Source: Candidatus Rokuibacteriota bacterium (GTDB taxonomy: Bacteria > Methylomirabilota > Methylomirabilia > Rokubacteriales > CSP1-6). Taken from it: DNA of 50,167 bases. Under the pieces are notes generated by a model. It had not been told where the DNA came from. It saw only the letters and a program-made list of their open reading frames with translations, and did no database searches. This document shows positions 16,365 to 24,971 of this stretch, in pieces. The stretch is from the NCBI GenBank assembly GCA_016200085.1, contig JACQFL010000039.1, positions 1 to 50,167 of the forward strand, read 5' to 3'. Made by a program: the position numbers and the translations under genes. Positions within the stretch are counted from its first letter, which is position 1; each line of letters starts with the position of its first letter.

Positions 16365-17230
16365 CGGAGCGGCCGCCCGAAGAGACCCTGGGGGCGGAAC
16401 AGCACGACCAGCGCCATGACCACGTAGATGATGAGCATCGCCGTCTCGGGCAGCCACGCCTTGCCGAACGTCTCGGCCTGGCCGATGATCAGGCTGCCCG
16501 CCAGCGAGCCCTTGAGACTCCCGAGCCCGCCGACCACGACCACGATCAGGGTGACCACCAGGATCTCGCTGCCCATCGCGGGGTAGGCCGAGCGGATGGG
16601 CCCCGCGATCACGCCCGAGAGCCCGGCGAGCGCGGCGCCGCCCGCGAAGACGCCGGTGAAGACGCGGTCGATGTCGATCCCCATGCCCGCCGTCATCTCG
16701 GCGTCCCACACCCCGGCCCGCACGATCGACCCCAGCCGCGTGCGCTCGATGACGAGCCACAGGACCACCGCGATGGCCAGCCCGAACACGATGACGAACA
16801 GCCGGTACGCGGGGAACGCCGCCCCCGCGATCTTCACCGAGCCCGAGAAGAGCGCGGGCCCGGGGATGGAGCGGATGCGCCCGCCCCAGATCCACTTCAC
16901 CACGTCCTCGAAGAGGTAGATCAGGCCGAAGGTCAGCAGCACCTGGTCGAGCACGGCGCGGCGGTAGAGCGGGCGCAGGCACGTGCGCTCCACGAGCGCG
17001 CCCACCACGCCGACCACGACGGGCGCCAGCACCAGCGCCGCCCAGAAGCTGCCCGTGGCGGCGATGAGCCCGAGCCCGGCGAAGGCGCCGAGCATGTAGA
17101 ACGAGCCGTGGGCGAGGTTGACGACGTCGAGCATGCCGAAGATGAGGGTGAGCCCGACGGAGAGCAGGAAGAGCAGGACGCCGTAAGCCAGTCCGTTGAG
17201 GGCCTGGCCGAGGAGATCGACGGGCGTCAC
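16361..17230 (-). CDS. livH: Branched-chain amino acid ABC transporter permease LivH
   Basis: Inner-membrane permease of 289 aa, partner of LivM. The family start LLGQALNGLAYGVLLFLLSVGLTLIFGMLDVVNLAHG is clear, and the C-terminal coupling region VVVGGLGSLKGSLAGSLIIGQAE precedes the final helix. The start is GTG 17230, 16 bases after the binding-protein stop. The gene overlaps livM by four bases, so H, M, G and F are a tightly coupled set. Confidence 0.93.
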   Translation of the reverse strand: MTPVDLLGQALNGLAYGVLLFLLSVGLTLIFGMLDVVNLAHGSFYMLGAFAGLGLIAATGSFWAALVLAPVVVGVVGALVERTCLRPLYRRAVLDQVLLTFGLIYLFEDVVKWIWGGRIRSIPGPALFSGSVKIAGAAFPAYRLFVIVFGLAIAVVLWLVIERTRLGSIVRAGVWDAEMTAGMGIDIDRVFTGVFAGGAALAGLSGVIAGPIRSAYPAMGSEILVVTLIVVVVGGLGSLKGSLAGSLIIGQAETFGKAWLPETAMLIIYVVMALVVLFRPQGLFGRPLR

Positions 17231-17246
17231 GCGGGGTGGGCGGTCC

Positions 17247-18458
17247 TCAGGCCGGCAGGGTGCAGCCCGTTCCCGGGTCCCGGACGTCGGCGATCTTGTC
17301 GATGACCACGTTGTTGAGTCCGCCGTGCACGTCCCGGACCTCGCGCACGTAGATGTAGGGCTGGATCACGTTGTGGGTCTTGGGGTCGAAGCGGAAGCGA
17401 CCGCGCGGGCTGTCGAACTCCGTCTTCTCGATGACCTCGACCAGCCGGGCCTTGTCCTGCGTGTTGCCATTCACCGCCTTGAGCGCCCGCACGATCGTCT
17501 CGGCGGTGTCGTGGCCCTGACAGGCGAAGCCGTCCGGCATCTTGTTGTTGAACTTCGCCCGGAATTCCTTGACGAACTTCTGGTTCGTCGGGTTCTCGAG
17601 CAGCGGCGTGTAGAAGTGGCCGGAGATGATGCCGAGCGCAGCCTTGCCCTGCGCCGGAAGCACGTCGGGCTCCACGAGGAAGCCCGCGCCCGTGAGCCTC
17701 ACCGACTGCTTGAGGCCGAACTCGTCGAACTGCTTCACGAAGTTGACGGCGTCGGTGCCCGAGAAGAAGCAGTACACGCCCTTGGCGCCCGAGTTGCGGA
17801 TCTTCGTCAGGTACGGCGCGTAGTCCGTCTCGCCGAGCTTCGGGTAGTCCTCGGCCACGACCTTGCCGCCCGCGGGAAGGAAGGTCTCCTTGAAGGCGGT
17901 CATCATGTCCTTGCCGGCGGCGTAGTTGGGGGCGACGAGGAACACGTCCTTGGCGACGTTGCGGGCCACCCAGCCGCCCATCGGCTGGTTGGGCTGCCAA
18001 TTCGAGAACGAGGCGCGGAAGATCCACTTCGAGCACTTGCCGCGGCTGACGTCGTCGGCGCCCGCGTTGGACACGATGAGGATGGTCCTGGTGTTGTGCA
18101 CCTTGTCGCGCATGCCGAGCAGGATGCCGCTGTGCACGGGGCCGGTGAGGATGTCGACCTTGTCCGACTCGATGAGCTTCTCGGTCTTCTCGATGCCCGT
18201 CTTCGGGGTCATCTGGTCGTCTTCCTTGATCATCTCGATCTTGCGCCCGGCCACCGTCCAGTTCTCGCGCGCGAAGACCAGCTCCATGGCCTGCGTGATC
18301 GATTCGCCGAGCACGGCGTAGACCCCCGAGTAGGGCAGCACGACCCCGATCTTGATCGGTCCTGCCTGCGCGTGACTGCGCAGCACCCACGGCCCCATCG
18401 CGACGCCGGCCGCGACGGCGGAGGTGCCGGCCAGGAAGCTTCGACGTGTCAGTGGCAT
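17247..18458 (-). CDS. livK: Branched-chain amino acid-type ABC substrate-binding protein (LivK-like)
   Basis: Periplasmic type I solute-binding protein (ANF-receptor fold), 403 aa. The N-terminus has a twin-arginine motif (LTRRSFLAG, residues 3-11) and a hydrophobic segment ending AQA, so Tat export is likely. The mature part begins GPIKIGVVLPYSGVYAVLGESITQAMELV and includes the ILTGPVHSGILLGM and GKDMMTAFKETFLPAGGKVV patterns of the family. ATG 18458 is preceded by GAGGAGG nine bases upstream. It heads the operon. Given the neighbouring ring-cleavage dioxygenase, an aromatic acid ligand is possible; this is inference. Confidence 0.92.
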   Translation of the reverse strand: MPLTRRSFLAGTSAVAAGVAMGPWVLRSHAQAGPIKIGVVLPYSGVYAVLGESITQAMELVFARENWTVAGRKIEMIKEDDQMTPKTGIEKTEKLIESDKVDILTGPVHSGILLGMRDKVHNTRTILIVSNAGADDVSRGKCSKWIFRASFSNWQPNQPMGGWVARNVAKDVFLVAPNYAAGKDMMTAFKETFLPAGGKVVAEDYPKLGETDYAPYLTKIRNSGAKGVYCFFSGTDAVNFVKQFDEFGLKQSVRLTGAGFLVEPDVLPAQGKAALGIISGHFYTPLLENPTNQKFVKEFRAKFNNKMPDGFACQGHDTAETIVRALKAVNGNTQDKARLVEVIEKTEFDSPRGRFRFDPKTHNVIQPYIYVREVRDVHGGLNNVVIDKIADVRDPGTGCTLPA

Positions 18459-18541
18459 GCGATGTCCTCCTCGTAGGTGGTGCGTCGGAGCGCCCCCAGA
18501 CTACACGACGGGCCGCGCTCCCCGTCACCGCTTTTTCTGCA

Positions 18542-19393
18542 CTAGAGCGTTCGCCTCAGGCCGTCGCCGAGCGAGATCACGTAGTTGCCGCTGCCCGATG
18601 ACGGCCCGTACGCGTGCACCGTCGCGGCGTAGCGGCGCCCCGACTCGAGCAGGGCGCCGAGCATCATGGCCAGGTGCCGGCCGCCCATCTCGGGCGCCGA
18701 GGCCTCGACGTACTCGGGCAGCCAGCGCCAGGCCTTCTCGTACTCGCCGTCAGCCAGCATCGCCGCCAGCCGCCGATCGCGCTCCTGGTCCTCCACGCCC
18801 GGCCACCTCTCGGGGCCGCGCACGAGCTTGTGCGACACGCTGCCGCTCGCCACGAAGGCCGCGCGCCGGTCGGCCGCCCCCACCGCGCGGGCGATGTCCC
18901 GGCCCCACGCGAACGATTCCTCGAGGTCGGCGGACAGGCACACCGAGACCGGCACGATGGGGATGGTCTGGGTCCGGTCGAGGTAACACACGAGCGGCAT
19001 CACGGTTCCGTAGTCGAGGGGGTAGTGCACGTCGTCGGCGAGCACGCACGGGCGGCCGGCCGCGCGGCCGCGGTCGGCGAGCGCGGAGGCGAGCTGGTAG
19101 TCGCCGGGAAAGTCGTACGCCACGCCGTGGATCAGCTCGGGCGCCTCCTGCGCGGTGAGCACGCCGCGGTGGCGTGGGGTGCCGTCCACCACCGTCGGGA
19201 AGGTCGTGATCAGATGGCAGGAGTTGATCACGATCACGTCGGGGCGCACCGCGGCCACGTGCCGCCCCTGCTCGACGAGGCCGTCGCGCACCGCCTGGAA
19301 ATCCGGGTGCGCCAGCTTGCCCGCGAACGCCGCCTCGTGGGTGCAGTAGCGCGGCGTGTGCACCGAGAGATAGACGGCGGAGAGCTCACCCAT
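18542..19393 (-). CDS. Class III extradiol ring-cleavage dioxygenase (LigB superfamily)
   Basis: Non-heme iron dioxygenase of the LigB type, 283 aa, which would open a catechol-like ring next to the hydroxyls. Visible family features: the N-terminal HTPRY segment (a likely metal His), DVIVINSCHLITTFP, IPIVPVSVCLSADLEESFAWGRDIARAV and the C-terminal SGSVSHKL and GRHLAMMLGAL motifs. The substrate (protocatechuate, homoprotocatechuate, aminophenol or other) cannot be told from this. ATG 19393 has AAGGAG about 13 bases upstream. It lies 83 bases upstream of livK on the same strand, so it could share regulation with that importer. Confidence 0.83.
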   Translation of the reverse strand: MGELSAVYLSVHTPRYCTHEAAFAGKLAHPDFQAVRDGLVEQGRHVAAVRPDVIVINSCHLITTFPTVVDGTPRHRGVLTAQEAPELIHGVAYDFPGDYQLASALADRGRAAGRPCVLADDVHYPLDYGTVMPLVCYLDRTQTIPIVPVSVCLSADLEESFAWGRDIARAVGAADRRAAFVASGSVSHKLVRGPERWPGVEDQERDRRLAAMLADGEYEKAWRWLPEYVEASAPEMGGRHLAMMLGALLESGRRYAATVHAYGPSSGSGNYVISLGDGLRRTL

Positions 19394-19411
19394 GGCGATC
19401 GCTTCACTCCT

Positions 19412-19673
19412 TCAGCCGGCTCGCGATGGCGCCGGCCCCTCGAAGCCCGTGATGGCGTCACCGTCGCGCACCAGCGTCACGAACCGCGAGCCCGACTCCA
19501 CGATCGACACTCCCCCGATCCCCTCGCGGGGGACCGGCCACGGCTCGCCGATCGCCGCGAACGCTCCTCGGCGCCCAGATCGTACCACTCGAAGAACCGC
19601 GCGGAGTACGCGCGATCCCGACCGGATCGGCATCGCTCCAGCGCACCCGCACCGACGTGGTGTGGCTCTTCAC
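19412..19673 (-). pseudogene. Acyl-CoA thioesterase (hotdog fold) remnant with frameshifts
   Basis: Three overlapping minus frames each hold one consecutive part of a 4-hydroxybenzoyl-CoA-thioesterase-like protein: TSVRVRWSDADPVGIA (frame ending 19458), then SARFFEWYDLGAEE (frame ending 19477), then AFAAIGEPWPVPREGIGGVSIVESGSRF (frame ending 19412). At least two frameshifts are needed to join them, and the C-terminal half of the fold is missing. GTG 19673 forms a GTGA overlap with the GNAT stop, so it was once translationally coupled. The Asp in SDADP is the usual catalytic position of the family. Confidence 0.72.
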
Positions 19674-20323
19674 CGCTGGGGCTCGTCCCCCTGCCGCCGC
19701 GCATTGCCGTGCTCGAGCGCCGGCCGTGTCGGCTCGGGGGCACGCCGTTCGGACCCCTCGCGCTCCCACGCCGTCCGCGGAAGCCGGTACAGGACGTGCG
19801 GGCGCTGCGGGTGGCCCGGCGGCAGCATCGGGTTGTCGAAGTCATCCACCGGGCGCCTCGTCATGCCGAGGCGGTCCATGACCCGCCGGGAGCGCACGTT
19901 CGCCGGGACCGTGAACGAGACGATCTCGTCCAGCCCGAGCTGGCGGAAGCCGTGCGCCACCACGGCGGCCGCCGCCTCCGTCGCGTAGCCGCGTCCCCAG
20001 TGCGCCGCCGCGAGCCGCCAGCCCACCTCGACACACGGCGTGAACGGCGCCTGGAACGTCGGCACGGAGAGGCCGACGAACCCGATGAAGTCGGCCGCGC
20101 CGGGCGCCTCCACCGCCCAGAGACCGAAGCCGCGGCGGGCGAAGTGATCGCGGATGCGCGCGGCGAGCGCGTCGCTCTCCGCGCGGTCGAGCGGCCGCGG
20201 GAAGAACTCCATCACCCGCGCATCGGCGTTGAGGGCGGCGAACGGCGCGAGATCGCGCTCGGTCCAGTCCCGGAGGCGCAGGCGCGCGGTCGTCAGCGTC
20301 GGCGCGGCGCCGGGCGCCGTCAT
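19670..20323 (-). CDS. GNAT N-acetyltransferase, RimJ/RimL-like
   Basis: 217-aa acetyl-CoA-dependent N-acetyltransferase. It starts TLTTARLRLRDWTERDLAPFAALNADARVMEFFP, typical of the RimJ/RimL group, and has the acetyl-CoA loop as WGRGYATEAAAAVVAHGF followed by VPANVRSRRVMDRLGM. The C-terminal 30 residues are Arg/Pro-rich and probably not part of the fold. ATG 20323 is chosen over ATG 20434 because the family start is just after it and it overlaps the stop of a short upstream ORF. The substrate (protein N-terminus or small amine) is unknown. Confidence 0.85.
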   Translation of the reverse strand: MTAPGAAPTLTTARLRLRDWTERDLAPFAALNADARVMEFFPRPLDRAESDALAARIRDHFARRGFGLWAVEAPGAADFIGFVGLSVPTFQAPFTPCVEVGWRLAAAHWGRGYATEAAAAVVAHGFRQLGLDEIVSFTVPANVRSRRVMDRLGMTRRPVDDFDNPMLPPGHPQRPHVLYRLPRTAWEREGSERRAPEPTRPALEHGNARRQGDEPQR

Positions 20324-20403
20324 CGCACCCGACGCTTCGCGCGGGTGTCCGGCACGCGGAGGCCGTGATCGCGGATCACCCGGCCGACCTCCTCGACACC
20401 CAT
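20320..20403 (-). CDS. Possible 27-residue ORF coupling Nudix and GNAT genes
   Basis: ATG 20403 to TGA 20320, product beginning MGVEEVGRVIRDHGLRVPDT. A GAGG lies about eight bases before the ATG, and its stop overlaps the GNAT start as ATGA. No homology is recognised. It could be a leader that couples translation, a real small protein, or chance. Confidence 0.28.
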   Translation of the reverse strand: MGVEEVGRVIRDHGLRVPDTRAKRRVR

Positions 20404-20449
20404 GGCGGGCACCTCGTCTCTCCCATGCCACCACGCCCGCGGTGCCGCT

Positions 20450-21253
20450 TCATTGGTTCCAGCGCAGCTTCTTCCAGTCGAACTTCTCCCAGAAGGTGTC
20501 GATGCGGTGGACGGTGCCGCCGAACTTGTCGCGGCGGTCTTCGTGATGCGCCCAGAGAGCCTCGAGCGAGTCGAACTGGGCGAGGTACCCGAGGCCGTAC
20601 TCCGCCGGCTCGGCCATCGCCATCTCCTGCGCCTGGAAGCGCCGGTAGCCCTCGGCGGGCGCGATCCAGAATCCCTCCGACGTCTCCTCGGTGTAGAGCC
20701 GTGGCGCCTGGCCCGCCGGCAGCGGGCAGAGGAAGAAGCGCGCGGTGAAGCGGATGGGGCTCCGGCGCGGCGTGACGAAGTGCGAGAGGTACCGGAGCGG
20801 CCGCACGTCGTAGAGCCAGCCCTCGCGCGCGAGCAGGTCGGTGAAGGGCGCGGCGCTGGCCATGAGCGCGTCGCGGCAGCGCGTCGCTGCCGCGGCGACC
20901 TCGGGCCGCGCGAGATCGACGGAGCGGCCGCCGGCGTCGCACGCCAGCAGCACCCCGCTCTCCTCGAGCAGCTCGCGCACCGCCGTCACCCAGTAGGCGA
21001 GCGCGGGCGGGCCGTCGGCGTCGAGCAGGGTGGCGGCCGTCGCGGGGTCGAGCCCGCGGCAGCGCGCGAGCGCCTCCGGCGATGCGTCGGCGGGATCGAC
21101 CTTGCCGCCGGGAAACGCGTAGTACCCGCCCAGGAACTTCATCCCGCGGTTGCGCCTGATCATGTACACCTCGAACGGGGTGGCAGGGCTCGTTCCGGGG
21201 CGTACGAGCAGGACAGACGCGGCGGGCTTCGGCTCAGCAGGCGTCGTCATCAT
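20450..21253 (-). CDS. Nudix hydrolase, NUDT7/NUDT19-like
   Basis: 267-aa Nudix-fold pyrophosphatase. The Nudix box is split: GGYYAFPGGKVDPADAS near residues 42-58 is separated by about 35 residues from the REExxEExG half, here AVRELLEESGVLL. A long insert inside the box is a known feature of the NUDT19 group, which hydrolyses CoA derivatives. The C-terminal part has FTARFFLCPLPAGQ and ETSEGFWIAPAE. ATG 21253 fits the family. Next to acyl-CoA dehydrogenases, a role in CoA or acyl-CoA turnover is plausible but inferred. Confidence 0.85.
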   Translation of the reverse strand: MMTTPAEPKPAASVLLVRPGTSPATPFEVYMIRRNRGMKFLGGYYAFPGGKVDPADASPEALARCRGLDPATAATLLDADGPPALAYWVTAVRELLEESGVLLACDAGGRSVDLARPEVAAAATRCRDALMASAAPFTDLLAREGWLYDVRPLRYLSHFVTPRRSPIRFTARFFLCPLPAGQAPRLYTEETSEGFWIAPAEGYRRFQAQEMAMAEPAEYGLGYLAQFDSLEALWAHHEDRRDKFGGTVHRIDTFWEKFDWKKLRWNQ

Positions 21254-21281
21254 GGGGGGCCGCCGAGGCCCCTTCGCTGGA

Positions 21282-22421
21282 TTATAGATTGATGAGCTGG
21301 GCGACCCGCTCGCGGTGGTGCGTGGCGTCGCCGAAGGTGAACTCCGACGACTTGGCGCGCTTGAAGTAGAGGTGCAGATCGTGCTCCCAGGTGAAGCCGA
21401 TGCCGCCGTGGAGCTGGATGCCGGCGCCGGCGACCTTGCGATAGGCGTCGGAGGTGTACGCCTTGGCCATCGAGGCGGCCAGGGCCGCCTCGGGGACGTT
21501 CTCGTCCACGGCCCACGCGGCGTAGTACGTCAGCGACTTCGCGTTCTCCACGTCGACGAGCATGTCGGCGGCCTTGTGCTTCACACCCTGGTAGGCGCCG
21601 ATCGGCTTGCCGAAGGCCACGCGGATCTTGGCGTACTCCGTGGTCATCTCGAGGACCTTCTGGGCGCCGCCGCACATCTCCGCGCAGAGCGCGACCGTCG
21701 CCCGCTCCAGCACGCGCGCGAGCGGGGCCCACCCGCCGTCCCTGGCGCCGAGCAGCGCCGCCGCCGGCAGGCGGACGTCGGTGAGCTTCACCTCGCAGAG
21801 CTTGCGGGTCTGGTCCATCGTCGGCAGCAGGGTCACCGCGAGCCCGGCCGCGCCGCGCGGGACGAGGAAGAGGCTGACGCCGTCCTCGGGCCGCCCGCCC
21901 TCCGTGGTGCGCGCCGCGACCACGACGACGTCGGCGAGGTGGGCATCGAGGACGAACAGCTTCGTCCCGTTCAGCACCCAGCCGTCCTTGCCCGCTCGCG
22001 CGGTGACGGTGACGCCCGCGGCGTCCCACCGGGCGTTGGGCTCGGTCAGCGCCAGCGTGGTCTTGACCTCGCCGGAGGCGATCCGGGTCAGCCAGTCCTT
22101 CTTCTGGCCGGCCGACCCCGCCTCGAGGATCGCCAGCCCGCCCAGGAGCACCGTGGAGAGGAACGGCCCGGGCATGACCGCGCGGCCCATCTCCTCCATC
22201 AGGACGGTCAGGTCCACGAAGCCCAGCCCCGTGCCGCCGTGCTCCTCGGGATAGACGAGGCCGAGCCAGCCCTGCTCGGCCAGCTTGCTCCAGAACTGGG
22301 GCGTGACGCCCTCGTCTTCCTCCATGCGCTGGCGCACGAAGGTGGAGGCGCACTCGTTCTCGAAGAACTTGCGCGCGGTGGCGCGGAGCAGCTCCTGTTC
22401 CTGGCTGAACCCGAAATCCAT
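21282..22421 (-). CDS. Acyl-CoA dehydrogenase family protein, probably non-catalytic-type subunit
   Basis: FAD-dependent acyl-CoA dehydrogenase fold, 379 aa. N-terminal helical domain (FSQEQELLRATARKFFENE), the middle beta domain around TLALTEPNARWDAAGV, and a C-terminal domain with AYQGVKHKAADM and IQLHGGIGFTWEHDLHLYFKRAKSSEF. Where typical enzymes have the catalytic Glu (YEGT), this one reads FGDA at residues 363-366, so the usual base is missing, as in one subunit of known heteromeric dehydrogenases. ATG 22421 has AGGAGG about six bases upstream. It lies nine bases after the second dehydrogenase, suggesting a two-subunit complex. Confidence 0.88.
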   Translation of the reverse strand: MDFGFSQEQELLRATARKFFENECASTFVRQRMEEDEGVTPQFWSKLAEQGWLGLVYPEEHGGTGLGFVDLTVLMEEMGRAVMPGPFLSTVLLGGLAILEAGSAGQKKDWLTRIASGEVKTTLALTEPNARWDAAGVTVTARAGKDGWVLNGTKLFVLDAHLADVVVVAARTTEGGRPEDGVSLFLVPRGAAGLAVTLLPTMDQTRKLCEVKLTDVRLPAAALLGARDGGWAPLARVLERATVALCAEMCGGAQKVLEMTTEYAKIRVAFGKPIGAYQGVKHKAADMLVDVENAKSLTYYAAWAVDENVPEAALAASMAKAYTSDAYRKVAGAGIQLHGGIGFTWEHDLHLYFKRAKSSEFTFGDATHHRERVAQLINL

Positions 22422-22430
22422 GGCGCCCTC

Positions 22431-23621
22431 CTACCCCTTCGGCAGGCCGAGCACGCGCTCGCCGATGATGTTCTTCTGGACCTCGGTGGTGCCGCCCTCG
22501 ATGGAGTTGGCCCGCGACCGCAAGAACGTGTACTGCCAGAGCCCGCCGTCGACGGCCCAGTCCGAGCCGCGCAGCTGCGCGTACGGGCCCTGGAGCTCCA
22601 TGGCCAGCTCTTGCAATCGCTGATGGGTCTCCACCCAGCCCATCTTGCCCGCCGAGGCCTCGGGCCCCGGCAGCTCGCCGCGCAGCAGGCGCGTGATCCC
22701 GCGCGCGCCCGTGTACTTCAGGCACTCCGTGTCGATCCACAGCTGCGCGAGCTTCTGCCGCATGACCGGATCCTTCGTGACCGCGCGGCCGTGCTTCTCC
22801 ACGCGCCGGGCCATGTCCACGAGCGCGTCCAGGGCGACGCGCAGCCTCACCTGCAGCCCGAAGCCGAGGGCCAGGCGCTCGTACATCAGGGTGGTGAGCC
22901 CGACCTGCCAGCCGTTGTTGAGCCCGCCGAGGATCTGCGACTCGGGCACGCGCACGTTGTCGAGGAAGACCTCGTTGAACTCCGGGTCGCCCGTGATCTG
23001 GCGGAGAGGCTTCACGGTGACGCCCGGCGAGTGCATGTCGAGCAGGAAGTAGGTGATCCCCTTGTGCCTGGGCGCGTCGGGATCGGTGCGGGCGAGCAGC
23101 ATCATCCAGTCGGCGATGTGGGCGAGCGAGGTCCAGACCTTCTGGCCGTTGATGACGTAGTGGTCGCCGTCCTTCACCGCGCGCGTCTGCAGCGAGGCGA
23201 GGTCGGAGCCCGAGTTCGGCTCGGAGTAGCCCTGGCACCAGATCTCCTCGCAGGACAGGATCTTCGGCGGGTAGCGCCGCTTCTGCGCCTCGGTGCCGTA
23301 CGTGATGATCGTGGGGCCGCCCATGCCGATGCCCAGGATGTTGAGCACGGGCGGCGCCTTGGCGAGGGCCATCTCCTGGTGGAGGATCATCTCCTCCATC
23401 AAGGTCAACCCCTGGCCGCCGTACTCCTTCGGCCACGTGAGCCCGACGAACCCGGCCTCGTGGAGGGTGCGCTGCCAGCGGCGCCCGAGCTCGTAGGTCT
23501 CCGGCCGCGGCACCTCGGAGCCGGCCGCGCGCCGGCTCCACGCCGCCGGGATGTTGGCCGCGAGCCACGTCCGGACGCGCTCGCGGAACGCTTCCTGGTC
23601 GGGTGTGAGCGAGAAGTCCAC
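22431..23621 (-). CDS. Acyl-CoA dehydrogenase, catalytic-type subunit
   Basis: FAD-dependent acyl-CoA dehydrogenase of 396 aa, introducing the alpha-beta double bond into an acyl-CoA. The domains are complete: FSLTPDQEAFRERVRTWLAANIP at the start, CQGYSEPNSGSDLASL for the FAD/substrate region, YVINGQKVWTSLAHIADWMML, and C-terminal NSIEGGTTEVQKNIIGERVLGLP. Glu375 in SIEGGT aligns with the catalytic Glu of medium-chain enzymes. The GTG 23621 start has GGAGGG about eight bases upstream. It is the first gene of the pair; FadE-type pairs of this kind often act on branched or cyclic acyl-CoAs. Confidence 0.9.
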   Translation of the reverse strand: MDFSLTPDQEAFRERVRTWLAANIPAAWSRRAAGSEVPRPETYELGRRWQRTLHEAGFVGLTWPKEYGGQGLTLMEEMILHQEMALAKAPPVLNILGIGMGGPTIITYGTEAQKRRYPPKILSCEEIWCQGYSEPNSGSDLASLQTRAVKDGDHYVINGQKVWTSLAHIADWMMLLARTDPDAPRHKGITYFLLDMHSPGVTVKPLRQITGDPEFNEVFLDNVRVPESQILGGLNNGWQVGLTTLMYERLALGFGLQVRLRVALDALVDMARRVEKHGRAVTKDPVMRQKLAQLWIDTECLKYTGARGITRLLRGELPGPEASAGKMGWVETHQRLQELAMELQGPYAQLRGSDWAVDGGLWQYTFLRSRANSIEGGTTEVQKNIIGERVLGLPKG

Positions 23622-23706
23622 GCGTGCCCTCCTGCCGAGGGAAAGTGCCGGGGAGTGAACGGTGGTTCATTGTTGAACGAGGGACCTCCGAAGTCAAGGC
23701 ACGGGA

Positions 23707-23712
23707 TATACT
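23707..23712 (+). promoter_or_regulatory. -10 box for the carbamoylase gene
   Basis: TATACT (five of six to TATAAT) ends eight bases before ATG 23721, in a short AT-containing patch. The transcript would have almost no leader; no Shine-Dalgarno is seen before the ATG. Confidence 0.45.
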
Positions 23713-23720
23713 GCGACGCC

Positions 23721-24959
23721 ATGCCCGCCGTGTCCGGCTCCCGCCTGCGCGCCCGCCTGGAGCGGCTCGCCCGCTTCGGAGGCCTGCCCGGCGGCGGCGT
23801 GACGCGGTCGTGCTGGAGCCCGCCCCACGAGGAAGCGCGCGCATGGCTCCTCGGCGAGATCCGTGCCGCGGGGCTCCAGGCCTGGGTCGATCCCGCGGGC
23901 AACGTCTTCGGCGGGCTCGGCACAGCCACCTTCGACCAGGCGCGCCCGGTCGTGCTCACCGGCTCGCACATCGACACCGTCCCCGAGGGCGGCATGCTCG
24001 ACGGCGCCCTCGGCGTGATCGCGGGGCTCGAGTGCCTGCAGGCCGTGCACGAGAGCGGGACCGCCCCGGCGCGCCCGCTGGCCGTGGCCGCGTGGAGCGA
24101 CGAGGAGGGGCGCTACGGCAGCCTCTTCGGCTCGCGGGCCTTCTGCGGCCTGCTCGACACCGCGCGCATTCCGGAGATGGCCTCGGTGGACGGCGAGCGA
24201 CTCGTCGACGCCATGGCCCGTGCCGGCTTCGAGGCCGCGCGCGCCCCCGAGGCCCGCGCGCCCGCGGGCGCGGTGGCGGCCTACGTCGAGCTGCACATCG
24301 AGCAAGGCGCACGGCTCGAGGAAGGGGGCGTGCAGATCGGCAACGTCGAGGTGATCGTCGGCGTGCGCCGCACGCGCGTCGTCTTCCACGGTCAGGCCGA
24401 CCACGCCGGGACCACGCCGATGGAGCGCCGCCGCGACGCGTTCCTCGGCGCCGCGGACTTCGCGCTGCGCGCGCGCGAGCTCGTGGTCGCCGAGGGCAGC
24501 GGCCGCAGCGTGACGAACTTCGGCGTCGTCCAGGTCCATCCCGGCGCGTCCAACATCGTGCCCGGCCGCGCCGAGCTCGTGCACGAGATGCGCGACCCGG
24601 AGGCCGCCGTGCTGGAGGCGCTGGCCCGGAAGACGGCCGCGCTGGCCCAGGAGGTGGCGCGCGGCCGCGCGCTCTCGGTGGAGCTGCGCCCGATGTCGGC
24701 CACCCTGCCGGCTCCGTGCTCACCGCGCGTGCAGGCGGCGGTCGACGACGCCTGCACCGCGCTGGGCCTGTCGTGCCGGCGTCTCTACTCCGCCGCGGGC
24801 CACGACGCCCAGAACCTCGCCCAGGTCACCGACGCGGGGATGGTCTTCGTGCCCTCGCAGGGCGGGCGCAGCCACCGCGTGGACGAGTCCAGCGACTGGG
24901 CCGACCTCGAGCGCGGCGCCCGCGTCCTGCTTCACACGCTGCTCGCCTTGGCCCGCTAG
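23721..24959 (+). CDS. M20 Zn-dependent hydrolase, hydantoinase/carbamoylase family
   Basis: Binuclear-zinc amidohydrolase of 412 aa in the N-carbamoyl-L-amino acid hydrolase / allantoate amidohydrolase group. Metal ligands are visible as His83 in GSHIDTVPEGG, Asp94 in MLDGALG, Glu128/Glu129 in WSDEEGRYG, His192 in LHIEQG and the late His in GRSHRVDES. The dimer domain has GQADHAGTTPM. It releases an amino acid or ureido compound in the cytoplasm; which one is not decided. ATG 23721 follows a -10 box by eight bases. It is divergent from the acyl-CoA dehydrogenases. Confidence 0.9.
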   Translation: MPAVSGSRLRARLERLARFGGLPGGGVTRSCWSPPHEEARAWLLGEIRAAGLQAWVDPAGNVFGGLGTATFDQARPVVLTGSHIDTVPEGGMLDGALGVIAGLECLQAVHESGTAPARPLAVAAWSDEEGRYGSLFGSRAFCGLLDTARIPEMASVDGERLVDAMARAGFEAARAPEARAPAGAVAAYVELHIEQGARLEEGGVQIGNVEVIVGVRRTRVVFHGQADHAGTTPMERRRDAFLGAADFALRARELVVAEGSGRSVTNFGVVQVHPGASNIVPGRAELVHEMRDPEAAVLEALARKTAALAQEVARGRALSVELRPMSATLPAPCSPRVQAAVDDACTALGLSCRRLYSAAGHDAQNLAQVTDAGMVFVPSQGGRSHRVDESSDWADLERGARVLLHTLLALAR

Positions 24960-24971
24960 CGAGAGGCCGAA

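Noticed and set aside
21315..23720. Long in-frame extension upstream of the carbamoylase
   Set aside because: It is antisense to two acyl-CoA dehydrogenases; the carbamoylase family start and a -10 box place the true start at 23721.
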